Positions 45,453 through 53,194 of a DNA stretch of 64,000 nt are shown one piece after another (positions within the stretch are counted from its first letter, which is position 1; every line of letters starts with the position of its first letter). The notes below the pieces were generated by a model. It was not told the origin of the DNA. It saw only the letters and a list, made by a program, of their open reading frames with translations, and made no database searches. A program made the translations under genes and the position numbers. Origin of the DNA: Peterkaempfera podocarpi (GTDB lineage: Bacteria; Actinomycetota; Actinomycetes; Streptomycetales; Streptomycetaceae); assembly GCF_042466665.1 (NCBI RefSeq), contig NZ_CP162102.1, positions 3,844,001-3,908,000 of the forward strand, in the 5' to 3' direction.

Positions 45453-47132
45453 TCAGCCCTGTTTTGCCAGGTCGCCGGAGGGGTTTCCGGCGGCGGGGTC
45501 GGCGACGTCCAGGTGCAGGGTCCCGTCGGCGTTGAGGGTGTAGGTCTGGGTCTCGGCGGCGCCCAGGCACTGGGTGTTGCCGCCGGAGGGCTCCTCCCGG
45601 ACCACCATCGAGTGGGCGTCGGCGGAGACCAGGGTCCCCCGGCCGAGGCAGTAGGCACCCTTGGTCAGCTGGGAGTTGTTGCGCGACTCGGTCACCACCG
45701 CGCCCTTGTCACCCTGGCGGACCGTCAACTGGAAGGTGCTGCTCAGCGGGATCAGCTCGGTGGTGATGTCCCCCTGCCAGCTGCCGACCATCGCGGGCGG
45801 TACCCCGCCGTCCCTCGGTGCGGCGGTGCCGGTGGTGGGCCCGCTGGGGTGCGGGTCGGGGGTGCCGAGTCCGTGCAGCAGGGCCAGTGCGACGGCGCCG
45901 CCGGCCAGCGCCAGCACCCCCGCGGCGGCGGCCGCCCTGACTCCGGGCCCCGTACGCCGGGTACGGACCGGCTCCGGCCCGGTGGCGGCAACCGCGGGCA
46001 GCGCTGCCCCGGCCGGGGCAGCCCCGTGTGCGCCGGTCCCGGTCGCCGCGGGCTCGGGCGCCGCCCCCTCGGGTGTCGTGGCCCCGGGCCGGGCGTCCTC
46101 CAGCGGACCGGCCGGGGCCCAATCCTCGGGCGGCGGCCCGAAGGAGCCGCTCACCGGCGACACCCCCGAGGTCCCGCTGCCGCCGGCGCCCTGTCCGGGC
46201 CACGGGGCGGCCGTCTCCACCGCTGCTTCGTCCTCCAGGTCCAGCAGCTCCGCCGCGCGCCGTCCGACGGATGCGGAGAGCGCCGCGGGAAGCCAGCCGT
46301 CCCTCAGCAGCCGTACGGTCCCCTCACCACCCGTCAGGGCCGTCCGCAGCTGGTCCGGGGTGGGTCGCGCGGACGCGTCCTTGGCCAGGCACGCCTCCAC
46401 GGCGTCCCGCAGCGGGCCGCCGGGCAGCCCCGTCAGATCGGGCTCCTCGTGCAGCACCCGGTAGAGCAGCACCGCGGCGCTCACCCCGTCGCCGAACGGC
46501 GGGCTCCCGGTGGCCGCGTACGCCAGCACCGCGCCCAGTGAGAAGACGTCACCGGAGGGGCCCGCCTCGCCCCCGGCTGCCTGCTCCGGCGACATATAGC
46601 CGGGTGAGCCCACCACATAGCCGGACCGGGTGAGGGAGGTACTGGCGTCCAGCGCACGGGCGATGCCGAAGTCGATCAGGCGCGGCCCGTCCAGCGCCAG
46701 CAGCACATTGGAGGGCTTGACATCACGGTGCACCAGTCCGGTGGCGTGCACCGCCGCCAGCGCCTCGGCCAGCCCGGAGCCCAGTGCCCGTACCGAGCGC
46801 TCGGGCAGCGGCCCGGCCTCCTTCACCGCCGCGTCCAGGGCGGGCCCGGCCACATAGCCCGTGGCCACCCAGGGCCGCTCGCCCTCGGTGTCCGCGTCCA
46901 GCACGGGAGCGGTCCATGCGCCGCCGACGCGGCGGGCGGCGGCGATCTCCTGCCGGAAGCGGGCCCGGAACTCCTCGTCGTCCGCCAGATCGGTCCGCAC
47001 CAGCTTCACCGCGACGGTCCGGCCGCCTGCGGTACGGCCCAGATAGACGCGTCCCATGCCACCCGCGCCCAGCCGCCGCAGCAGCCGGTAGCCGCCGACC
47101 TGCCGCGGGTCGCCCGGCCCCAGCGGTTCCAT
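45453..47132 (-). CDS. Transmembrane Ser/Thr protein kinase
   Basis: Hanks-type kinase (559 residues). The kinase domain covers about 15-270: GAGGMGRVYLG, catalytic Lys in VAVKLV, HRDVKPSNVLL, DFGIARAL and GSPGYMSPEQA. A Pro/Ala-rich linker follows, then one membrane span near 422-445 and an extracellular beta-rich domain of about 100 residues with two Cys (AYCLGRG and TQCLGAA) that starts VGSWQGDITTEL. The outer domain probably senses a ligand or protein at the cell surface. The gene sits between mqnC and mqnA; from memory, a kinase beside mqnA is conserved in streptomycetes. ATG 47132 has a weak GGGGG ribosome site. Confidence 0.88.
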   Translation of the reverse strand: MEPLGPGDPRQVGGYRLLRRLGAGGMGRVYLGRTAGGRTVAVKLVRTDLADDEEFRARFRQEIAAARRVGGAWTAPVLDADTEGERPWVATGYVAGPALDAAVKEAGPLPERSVRALGSGLAEALAAVHATGLVHRDVKPSNVLLALDGPRLIDFGIARALDASTSLTRSGYVVGSPGYMSPEQAAGGEAGPSGDVFSLGAVLAYAATGSPPFGDGVSAAVLLYRVLHEEPDLTGLPGGPLRDAVEACLAKDASARPTPDQLRTALTGGEGTVRLLRDGWLPAALSASVGRRAAELLDLEDEAAVETAAPWPGQGAGGSGTSGVSPVSGSFGPPPEDWAPAGPLEDARPGATTPEGAAPEPAATGTGAHGAAPAGAALPAVAATGPEPVRTRRTGPGVRAAAAAGVLALAGGAVALALLHGLGTPDPHPSGPTTGTAAPRDGGVPPAMVGSWQGDITTELIPLSSTFQLTVRQGDKGAVVTESRNNSQLTKGAYCLGRGTLVSADAHSMVVREEPSGGNTQCLGAAETQTYTLNADGTLHLDVADPAAGNPSGDLAKQG

Positions 47133-47419
47133 GGCACGCCCCCCTCGCTCCGCTCGCCCCGTGCCCTGCCGGATCAGAAGGTACCCGTCGCAGGCCCGGC
47201 CCGTACCGGACGGCCACCGCTTGTGCCGCACCTGCAACATGGGCGCCCGCACGCGGGCGTCCGGCTGTCCCGGGCAGGGCCGCCCGGCGCCGCGGAAGCA
47301 GGGCCGGGCGGGGCCGCCGGGCACGGCGGGACCCGCGGGGCAGACCGGTAGGGCCCGGCCCGGAGGCCGTCCGTCCGGCGCAGCCGAGCGGCCGTCAGCG
47401 CCCGCTGCACGGACCCGGC

Positions 47420-48298
47420 TCAGCTCCCCAGGAGCTGCACCTTCACATCCGGGGGGAAGCCCGAGTCATGGCCGACCCGCCGGGCGAACTCGGCGATGCC
47501 GGAGAGCTGGCTCCCGCCCAGGGAGAAGTCGAGCGCCTCGGTGAAGTACCGCTCCAGCACTCCGTGTTCGAAGGGCTCCCAGCGGGCGGCGTGCTCGGCC
47601 ACCTTGGGCGCCTCGGCCAGCGAGAGGTCGCGCGACTCCACGAACGCCCGCTGCACCTCGCGCACGACCTCCGGGTACCGCTCGGCGAACTCGCGCCGTG
47701 CCGCCCAGACCGCGAAGACGAACGGCAGCCCGGTCCAGTCCTTCCACATCGCACCCAGGTCATGGACCTCCAGGCCCAGTCGCGGTGCCTCGTAGAGGTT
47801 GGCCCGCAGCGCGGCGTCGCCGATCAGTACGGCGGCGTCCGCCTCGCGCATCATCTCGCCCAGGTCGGGCGGGCAGCTGAAGTAGTCGGGCCGCACCCCT
47901 TCCCGTTCCTCCAGCAGCAGTTGCGCCAGCCGGACCGAGGTGCGGCTGGTGGAGCCCAGAGCCACCCGGCGCCCGTCCAGCCGGCTCAGCGGCACCTGGC
48001 TGACGATCACGCAGCTCATCACCGGGCCGTCGCTGCCGACCGCGATGTCGGGCAGCACCAGCAGCTCGTCGGCGTGGCGGAGGTACTCCACACAGGTGAT
48101 AGGGCCGATGTCGAGATCCCCGGTCACCAGTCGGTCGCTCAGCTTCTCGGGGGTGTCCCTGGTGAGGTCCAGATCGAGAAGGCTCCCGGTCCTGGCCAGC
48201 CCCCAGTAGATGGGGAGGCAGTTCAGGAACTGGATGTGGCCCACGCGGGGCCGTGTGGGTGGGGCGGGGTGGCCGCCGTCGGCAGTTGTAGTGTCCAC
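47420..48298 (-). CDS. mqnA: Chorismate dehydratase
   Basis: First enzyme of the futalosine pathway, dehydrating chorismate to 3-enolpyruvylbenzoate (292 residues, periplasmic-binding-like fold). Family marks are VGHIQFLNCLPIYWGL near the N-terminus, DIGPITCVEYL, GSTSRTSVRLAQLLL and GDAALRAN. The start is uncertain: GTG 48298 lies directly at GGAGG, and the conserved part begins about 18 residues later. An unsupported frame continues upstream to 48382. It is divergent from the cold-shock gene across 318 bp. Confidence 0.9.
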   Translation of the reverse strand: MDTTTADGGHPAPPTRPRVGHIQFLNCLPIYWGLARTGSLLDLDLTRDTPEKLSDRLVTGDLDIGPITCVEYLRHADELLVLPDIAVGSDGPVMSCVIVSQVPLSRLDGRRVALGSTSRTSVRLAQLLLEEREGVRPDYFSCPPDLGEMMREADAAVLIGDAALRANLYEAPRLGLEVHDLGAMWKDWTGLPFVFAVWAARREFAERYPEVVREVQRAFVESRDLSLAEAPKVAEHAARWEPFEHGVLERYFTEALDFSLGGSQLSGIAEFARRVGHDSGFPPDVKVQLLGS

Positions 48299-48616
48299 CC
48301 TCCGCAGGTTATGCCTGCCGCCCCGCGGACCCGCCGCGGGGGCCCGGCGGGTCTCCGGGAGTGCGGCGTGACACACCCGCACGCGCGTATGTCATCCCTG
48401 GCCTGGGGCGCAACGTGCATGCTACGGTTGCCCGCAGTTGCAGTTTGATTCCCCTTGCAGTACTTGAAGCCTGCGGAGCATGTGACCGCGGGCTTTTCGT
48501 AGTTTTTCAGCACTATGCAGAAACTCCGGATGAACTTTCGGAGGCAGGGCGATCAGCGCAGCGGACCGGGGGCCACGCGGTGTGGTTCCCTTCACGTCCC
48601 TCGCAAGGAGAACGGT
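48299..48616. other. Divergent mqnA/csp region with long csp leader
   Basis: No further gene seen. It has two direct TTGCAGT repeats (48438-48444 and 48455-48461, 17 bp apart) and an AT-richer patch at 48490-48540. The long 5' region before the cold-shock gene fits the structured leaders usual for csp mRNAs. Confidence 0.5.
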
Positions 48617-48820
48617 ATGGCGACCGGAACCGTCAAGTGGTTCAACGCCGAGAAGGGCTTCGGCTTCATCGCCCAGGAGGGCGGCGGCCCCGACGTCTTC
48701 GTCCACTACTCCGCCATCAACGCGAACGGTTTCCGCTCGCTGGAGGAGAACCAGAACGTTTCGTTCGACGTGACCCAGGGCCCGAAGGGCCCGCAGGCCG
48801 AGAACGTCAGCGTCATCTGA
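48617..48820 (+). CDS. Cold-shock protein (CspA family)
   Basis: Single-domain RNA chaperone of 67 residues. Both RNA-binding motifs are present: KGFGFI (RNP1) and VFVHYSAI (RNP2), after the typical start MATGTVKWFNAEKGFGFIAQ. ATG 48617 follows AAGGAG by 6 bases, an excellent ribosome site. It is normal in length and acts in the cytoplasm, melting mRNA structure at low temperature or during growth. A strong hairpin at 48903-48937 ends the unit. Confidence 0.95.
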   Translation: MATGTVKWFNAEKGFGFIAQEGGGPDVFVHYSAINANGFRSLEENQNVSFDVTQGPKGPQAENVSVI

Positions 48821-48902
48821 CCATCCTCTGATCGCCCGGAGCCTCCGGACCGCCCTGTGCGGACCGGCGCTCCATTCGGTGGCCACGACGAGCACCACCC
48901 AA

Positions 48903-48937
48903 GGGGGCCCGCGCGTATGCGTACGCGACGGGCCCCC
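48903..48937 (+). terminator. Terminator after the cold-shock gene
   Basis: GGGGGCCCG (48903-48911) pairs with CGGGCCCCC (48929-48937); the inner CGCGTA/TACGCG also pairs around a TGCG loop, giving about 15 paired bases. Confidence 0.8.
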
Positions 48938-48966
48938 TGCCTTTGCGTGCGGGCGCTTTGACCCTT

Positions 48967-48988
48967 CGAAGTTATACGTATAACTTCG
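48967..48988. promoter_or_regulatory. 22-bp perfect palindrome overlapping the MFS promoter
   Basis: CGAAGTTATAC (48967-48977) is followed immediately by its exact complement GTATAACTTCG (48978-48988); flanks extend the symmetry to 15 of 16 positions per arm. It ends 4 bases before the GTG start of the MFS gene and includes TATAAC (48979-48984), a likely -10. A TTGACC (48958-48963) lies 15 bases upstream. A repressor here would block the promoter. Confidence 0.75.
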
Positions 48989-48992
48989 AGGG

Positions 48993-50237
48993 GTGCGCTA
49001 TCTCTCCCTGCTCCGCGGTCCGCATGTCGCCCGGTTGCTCACCGGCACCCTCGTCGGCCGGCTGCCCGCCGGGATGACCGCACTGGTCATCGCCCTCGCC
49101 CTGCGGGAGGCGCAGGCCCCCTACAGCCGCATCGGCGCGGTGACCGCCGCCTACGCCGTCGCGGCGGCGGTCGGCGGACCGGTGCTGGGCCGGATGGTGG
49201 ACCGGGCGGGACAGCCCCGGGTGCTGCTGGCCGCCGCGGTGGTGGCCGGACTCGGCTATGCGCTGCTGGCCGTCGCACCGGGAGCGGCCGCCGCGGAGTT
49301 CGGCGGGGCGGTGCTCGCCGGACTGGCGATGCCGCCGCTGGAGCCGTGTCTGCGCGCCCTGTGGCCGGACATCGTGGAGGAGCGGCAGCTGGACACCGCC
49401 TATGCCTTTGACTCCGCCTCACAGCAACTGCTCTATGTGGTCGGCCCGCTGGCGGTGGCCGTGATCGCCGCCACCGCCTCCCCGGTGGCGGCGCTGTGGA
49501 TCGCCGCCGGGCTGGGCCTCGCCGGGGCCCTGGTGGTGGCCACCGCCGCGCCCGCCCGCGCCTGGACCGCGCCGCCCCGCGACACCGCGGGCGGCGCCGG
49601 CCTGCTGGGACCGCTGCGCTCCCCCGGTCTGGTGCTGCTGCTGGTGGGTCTGGCCGGGGCCGGCTGGGCGCTGGGCTCCCAGGCCGTGCTGTATGTGGCC
49701 TATGCCGAGGCCCACCGCGGCGGACTGCCCGGCGGCGCGGGCACCCTGCTGGCGGTCGCCGCCTCGGGCGGCCTGGTCGGCGCCCTGGTGTACGGCGCGG
49801 TGCCCTGGCGTGCCACCACGGCCACCCGGACCTGGGCCCTGGCGTCGCTGATGGCGGCCGGCTTCCTCTCCCTGCTGCTGCTGCCCTCCCCGGCCCTGAT
49901 GACCGCCCTCTCCTTCTTCGCCGGACTCGGCCTGGCCCCGCTGCTGGCCGCCGCCTTCGTACTGATCGGCGAACTGGCCCCGCCCGGCACCACCACCGAG
50001 GCCTTCGCCTGGCTGGTCACCGTGATCTCCACCGGCAACGCGGCCGGCGCCGCCGTCTCCGGGGTGCTGGTGGACGGCTCGCTGCGGGCCGCCGCGCTGT
50101 GCGGCGCGGCGGGTGTCTCGGTGGGCGCGCTGCTGCTCTTCGGCGCCCGCCGCCGCCTGGTGCCGCCCGCGGCAGCGGTGCACCTGCCCGCCCAGCGCCG
50201 GGCCGCCGAAGGGGCCTGCACTGCGCCGCTCGGCTAG
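48993..50237 (+). CDS. Major facilitator superfamily transporter (probable drug efflux)
   Basis: A 414-residue membrane protein with about twelve hydrophobic segments in two halves. After the first helix it carries the MFS loop motif in short form (GPVLGRMVDRAGQPRVLLA). Its N-terminus (RYLSLLRGPHVARLLTGTLVGRLPAGM) is typical of streptomycete multidrug-type members. GTG 48993 has no separated ribosome site; the predicted -10 is only about 9 bases upstream, so the mRNA is probably leaderless. A 22-bp palindrome overlaps this promoter, although no regulator gene is adjacent. Substrate unknown. Confidence 0.85.
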   Translation: MRYLSLLRGPHVARLLTGTLVGRLPAGMTALVIALALREAQAPYSRIGAVTAAYAVAAAVGGPVLGRMVDRAGQPRVLLAAAVVAGLGYALLAVAPGAAAAEFGGAVLAGLAMPPLEPCLRALWPDIVEERQLDTAYAFDSASQQLLYVVGPLAVAVIAATASPVAALWIAAGLGLAGALVVATAAPARAWTAPPRDTAGGAGLLGPLRSPGLVLLLVGLAGAGWALGSQAVLYVAYAEAHRGGLPGGAGTLLAVAASGGLVGALVYGAVPWRATTATRTWALASLMAAGFLSLLLLPSPALMTALSFFAGLGLAPLLAAAFVLIGELAPPGTTTEAFAWLVTVISTGNAAGAAVSGVLVDGSLRAAALCGAAGVSVGALLLFGARRRLVPPAAAVHLPAQRRAAEGACTAPLG

Positions 50238-50267
50238 TGCCGCCCCCGCACTAGCTACTCTGGGCCC

Positions 50268-50840
50268 GTGACCGCTCTGCCCGACTGGATGCAGCCGCCG
50301 CGCGCCGAGGGGTGGTTCGCGGATGACCTGGACCACCTTCCGGAGGCCCCGCGCCACACGGAGCTGATCGACGGAACTCTGGTTTTCCAGATGTCACCGC
50401 AACGTGTCTGGCACAGCCGCCTGGTCACCGCGCTCACCACGATGCTGACCGCTCAAGCGCCGGACGGCACTCAGATCGATCGCGGGGTGACCGTCCGCCT
50501 GGACGCGCGCAACCGGCCGGAACCAGACCTGCTCGCGGTCGTCACGCCGTACGACCCCGCCCTCACCTGGTACGACCCGTCCGACGTCCGGCTCATCGTG
50601 GAGGTGGTCTCCCCTGAGTCGGCCCACCGCGACCGCGTCGTCAAGCTGCGCAAGTACGCCGAGGCCGGTATCCCGCACTACTGGCTGATCGAGGAGGACG
50701 GCCACCCGGTGGTCCATGTCTACGAGCTGGACGGCCCGACCTGCCGCTACGCCCCGATCGGGATCGTCCGGGACCGGTTGAGGTCTGCTGTCCCGTTCCC
50801 GATCGACCTCGACCTCAGCGCGCTGCTGCCGAAGCGGTAG
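50268..50840 (+). CDS. Uma2-family putative endonuclease (DUF820)
   Basis: A 190-residue protein of the PD-(D/E)xK nuclease fold. The fold marks are ELIDGTLVF, RPEPDLLAVV with the catalytic Asp, and LIVEVVSPES with the E-x-V/K segment, ending KLRKYAEAGIPHYWLIEED. The family is widespread in streptomycetes and often present in many copies; its biological role is not established. GTG 50268 is used. The last 26 bases overlap the convergent LacI gene, so the two ends share DNA. Confidence 0.8.
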   Translation: MTALPDWMQPPRAEGWFADDLDHLPEAPRHTELIDGTLVFQMSPQRVWHSRLVTALTTMLTAQAPDGTQIDRGVTVRLDARNRPEPDLLAVVTPYDPALTWYDPSDVRLIVEVVSPESAHRDRVVKLRKYAEAGIPHYWLIEEDGHPVVHVYELDGPTCRYAPIGIVRDRLRSAVPFPIDLDLSALLPKR

Positions 50841-51834
50841 AGGCCCGCACCACCAGGGAGGTGGGCAGCGGGCCCGGCGGGTCGATGCGGTCGCCCTGCA
50901 GCAGGGCGGCGAGTGCCGCGACCCCGTGCCGTCCGAGCTCCTCACCGGGGAGGTCCACGGTGGTCAGCGGCGGGGTGAGCAGTTCCGCGGCGGTGATGTT
51001 GTCCATGCCGATGACGGAGACATCCGCGGGGATGCTCAGGCCCAGGGCCGCGGCCGCCTGGTAGAGGCCGGAGGCGACCACGTCGTCGTCGCACATCACG
51101 GCGCGCGGGCGGTCGGGGCGGTCCAGCAGGATGCGGGCGGCACTGCGGGCGGCGGCCAGGCCCTCATTGATGCTGACGCCGACCTCCACCACCTCCAGCC
51201 CGCGCGCCGCATGCTCGAAGGCGGCCTGCCGGGCGCGGAAGGTGTGCGCGGAGAGGGTGGACCGCAGATGCCCGATGCGCCGGTGGCCGAGGGCTGCCAG
51301 GTGCTCCACGGCGGCACGCATACCGCCGGCGACGTCGAGTTCCACGGTGATCCGCCGGGCGGCGCCCCGGCCGTGGGCGGGGTCGGAGTCCAGGAAGACC
51401 ACGGGAGTGGACTCGGGGAGTTCGCCGAGCTGGCTGTCGTCCGGTGAGCAGACCACCAGGCCGTCGAACTGGCTGGTGGTGGTGGCCCCGGCGAGGGTCG
51501 CGCTGCTCCAGCCGGAGCTGACGACGACCGCGAGCCCGTGCCGGCCCGCCTCCGCATGGGCGCCCTCCAGGACGCGGGCGAAGAACGGGCCGAGGATGTT
51601 GGGCACCGCCAGCAGGATCAACCCGGTCCGGCCCAGCCGCAGCTGCCGGCCCGCGGCATGCGGACGGTAGTCCAGGGCACGCGCGGCGTCCCGGACCCGC
51701 TGCCGGGTCGCCTCGGAGACCCGGTGGGCGCCGCCGCTGTCGGAGAAGACCAGCGAGACGGTGGCCTGCGAGACGCCGGCCAGGCGTGCCACATCGCGCC
51801 CCGTGGGGCGGCGTTCCTGATCCTGCTGGTGCAC
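50815..51834 (-). CDS. LacI-family transcription regulator
   Basis: A 339-residue repressor. The HTH is at the start (PTGRDVARLAGVSQATVSLVFSD, about 10-32) with the hinge ALDYRPHAAGRQLRLGRT. A periplasmic-binding-like sugar sensor domain follows (LPTSLVVRAST at the end). No sugar transporter or hydrolase gene is adjacent, so the target is unknown. It should not be taken as CebR without comparison: the window's CebR boxes are far from it. GTG 51834 is used; its ribosome site is poor. Confidence 0.85.
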   Translation of the reverse strand: MHQQDQERRPTGRDVARLAGVSQATVSLVFSDSGGAHRVSEATRQRVRDAARALDYRPHAAGRQLRLGRTGLILLAVPNILGPFFARVLEGAHAEAGRHGLAVVVSSGWSSATLAGATTTSQFDGLVVCSPDDSQLGELPESTPVVFLDSDPAHGRGAARRITVELDVAGGMRAAVEHLAALGHRRIGHLRSTLSAHTFRARQAAFEHAARGLEVVEVGVSINEGLAAARSAARILLDRPDRPRAVMCDDDVVASGLYQAAAALGLSIPADVSVIGMDNITAAELLTPPLTTVDLPGEELGRHGVAALAALLQGDRIDPPGPLPTSLVVRASTASAAAR

Positions 51835-51849
51835 CGGGGCCGGTGAGGG

Positions 51850-52203
51850 TCAGGCGGAGGCGGGACGGTCGCTGTGCAGCGCCTCGACCGCACTGGCCCG
51901 GTTGGCCTCGTCCAGGGCGTCCTCCTCGGCGTTCTGCGCGGCGATCCGCTCGGCGGTGCGCGAGCGCATCCCGGACACCCTGCCGACGATCTGCTCGGAC
52001 ATCTCGTCGCGCTGGCGGCTCAGCACCACATAGCTGATCGGCGCGGAGACCAGCGCGGCCAGCAGCAGCAGGAAGACATAGCCCGCCTCACCGGCCACGG
52101 GGATGATCCCGTAGTGGGCGAGCAGAACGGCGACCATGAAGCAGACGGCGAAGATCACGGCCCTCATGGACGTATAGCGGAGCGTGGCGTGCGACTTGCT
52201 CAC
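51850..52203 (-). CDS. DUF4229 small membrane protein
   Basis: A 117-residue protein with two hydrophobic spans (about 13-30 and 40-58) and a charged cytoplasmic tail rich in Arg, Glu and Ala (RDEMSEQIVGRVSG, AERIAAQNAEEDALDE). This agrees with the actinobacterial DUF4229 family, whose role is unknown. GTG 52203 follows AGGAAGG by about 6 bases, a good site; the upstream ATG at 52239 is not needed. In streptomycetes this gene commonly lies near mqn genes (from memory). Confidence 0.7.
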   Translation of the reverse strand: MSKSHATLRYTSMRAVIFAVCFMVAVLLAHYGIIPVAGEAGYVFLLLLAALVSAPISYVVLSRQRDEMSEQIVGRVSGMRSRTAERIAAQNAEEDALDEANRASAVEALHSDRPASA

Positions 52204-52257
52204 CGGTGGCCTTCCTCTCGTACCGCTCACGGCCGACACATGGCGGCCCTGCTCCAG

Positions 52258-52827
52258 TCAAGCACGCCCGGGGCGCTGCCCCGGTACGGGGCCGGTCTCC
52301 CGGAGGTCGAGCCACATGGAGACGTCGTCGCGGTCGTCGCCGTCGGCGACCCGGATCCCGCCGGGCACCCGGCCCACCTCGGTGTAGCCGCTGCGTCCGT
52401 AGAACCGCTCCAGCCCGAGGCCGCCGCGCAGGGTGAGCTTCAGCCCCGCCAGGCCCCAGTCCCGGGCCGTGCTCTCGGCCTCGGCCAGCAGCGCGGCGCC
52501 GTAGCCGCGGCCCTGGAAGTCGGGGTGGACCATGACCCGCTTCAGGAGCCGCCAGTGCTCCATCAGATCGAAGCGCTGCGACTCGAAGAAGACCACTCCG
52601 GCCAGCCGTCCGCTGGCGGCGTCCCAGGCGGTCAGCAGCCGGTCGGGGCCGTCGGCGACCCCTGCCAGCTGGCGCTGGGCGACGGGCCGCACCCGCTCGG
52701 CGGTCACCGGCGCCACAAAGCCGACCGCACCGCCGGCGTTGCTGACGTCGGTCCACAGCTCCACCAGCTGTTCCTGCAGCTCCGGGGTCACCTCGGGATC
52801 GAGGACGAAAGTCAGGTCCATAATCAT
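52258..52827 (-). CDS. GNAT-family N-acetyltransferase
   Basis: A 189-residue acetyltransferase of the GNAT fold. Motif A with the acetyl-CoA loop is LLKRVMVHPDFQGRGYGAAL (QGRGYG), followed by LAEAESTARDWGLAGLKLTLRGG and FYGRSGYTEVGR. The acceptor substrate is unknown. Two starts (ATG 52827 and 52821) are only two codons apart and neither has a clear ribosome site. The gene ends just upstream of the DUF4229 gene on the same strand, so both may be one unit. Confidence 0.82.
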   Translation of the reverse strand: MIMDLTFVLDPEVTPELQEQLVELWTDVSNAGGAVGFVAPVTAERVRPVAQRQLAGVADGPDRLLTAWDAASGRLAGVVFFESQRFDLMEHWRLLKRVMVHPDFQGRGYGAALLAEAESTARDWGLAGLKLTLRGGLGLERFYGRSGYTEVGRVPGGIRVADGDDRDDVSMWLDLRETGPVPGQRPGRA

Positions 52828-53069
52828 CGAGCTTAAGGCAGCCGTGGGGAGTCCCCTCAAGCGCCCTTGACAGCGGTCATCGCACCGCTGCCGTCGCCGA
52901 CCGACGGCTCCGAGAAGCCGAACATCCCGGCACCCGCCCAACGTGCGATACGACGCCGTAGCGGTCCCCGGCGCCAGCCGCCCACGCGCTCCCTGCGCGG
53001 CCGCACCGGTCGGCCCGGCGCCCTGCCGACAGGCGGGACCGCCACGGCCCGGGCTGACGGGCCGTCGCC

Positions 53070-53109
53070 CGCCGACCGCCGACCGCCGACCGCCGACCGC
53101 CGACCGCCG
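53070..53109. repeat. CGCCGAC heptamer tandem repeat
   Basis: Five complete CGCCGAC units in a row (53070-53104) plus a partial sixth. Heptamers shift the frame with every unit, which fits non-coding DNA. Confidence 0.8.
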
Positions 53110-53136
53110 GGCACGTTCCCACCCCGCCACCGACGA

Positions 53137-53172
53137 CTGTGGCCCGGCACCTCGAGGGGTGCCGGGCCACAG
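53137..53172 (-). terminator. Terminator of mqnE
   Basis: CTGTGGCCCGGCACC (53137-53151) and GGTGCCGGGCCACAG (53158-53172) form a perfect 15-bp stem with a 6-base loop, 22 bases past the mqnE stop. Confidence 0.85.
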
Positions 53173-53194
53173 CTGCCGCTGCACGGGCGGGCAG

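Larger units (their letters stand above)
52828..53194. other. Intergenic region with heptamer repeats and the mqnE terminator
   Basis: No gene supported. It contains a CGCCGAC tandem array (53070-53109) and the strong terminator hairpin of mqnE (53137-53172). Confidence 0.5.

Noticed and set aside
48967..48988. Similarity of the palindrome to loxP arms (ATAACTTCG)
   Set aside because: Only 9 of 13 arm bases fit and the arms have the wrong spacing and orientation; a promoter operator explains it better.
50815..51834. LacI regulator as the window's CebR
   Set aside because: It is not linked to ceb transport genes or a CebR box, and LacI genes are numerous in such genomes; nothing in the sequence singles it out.
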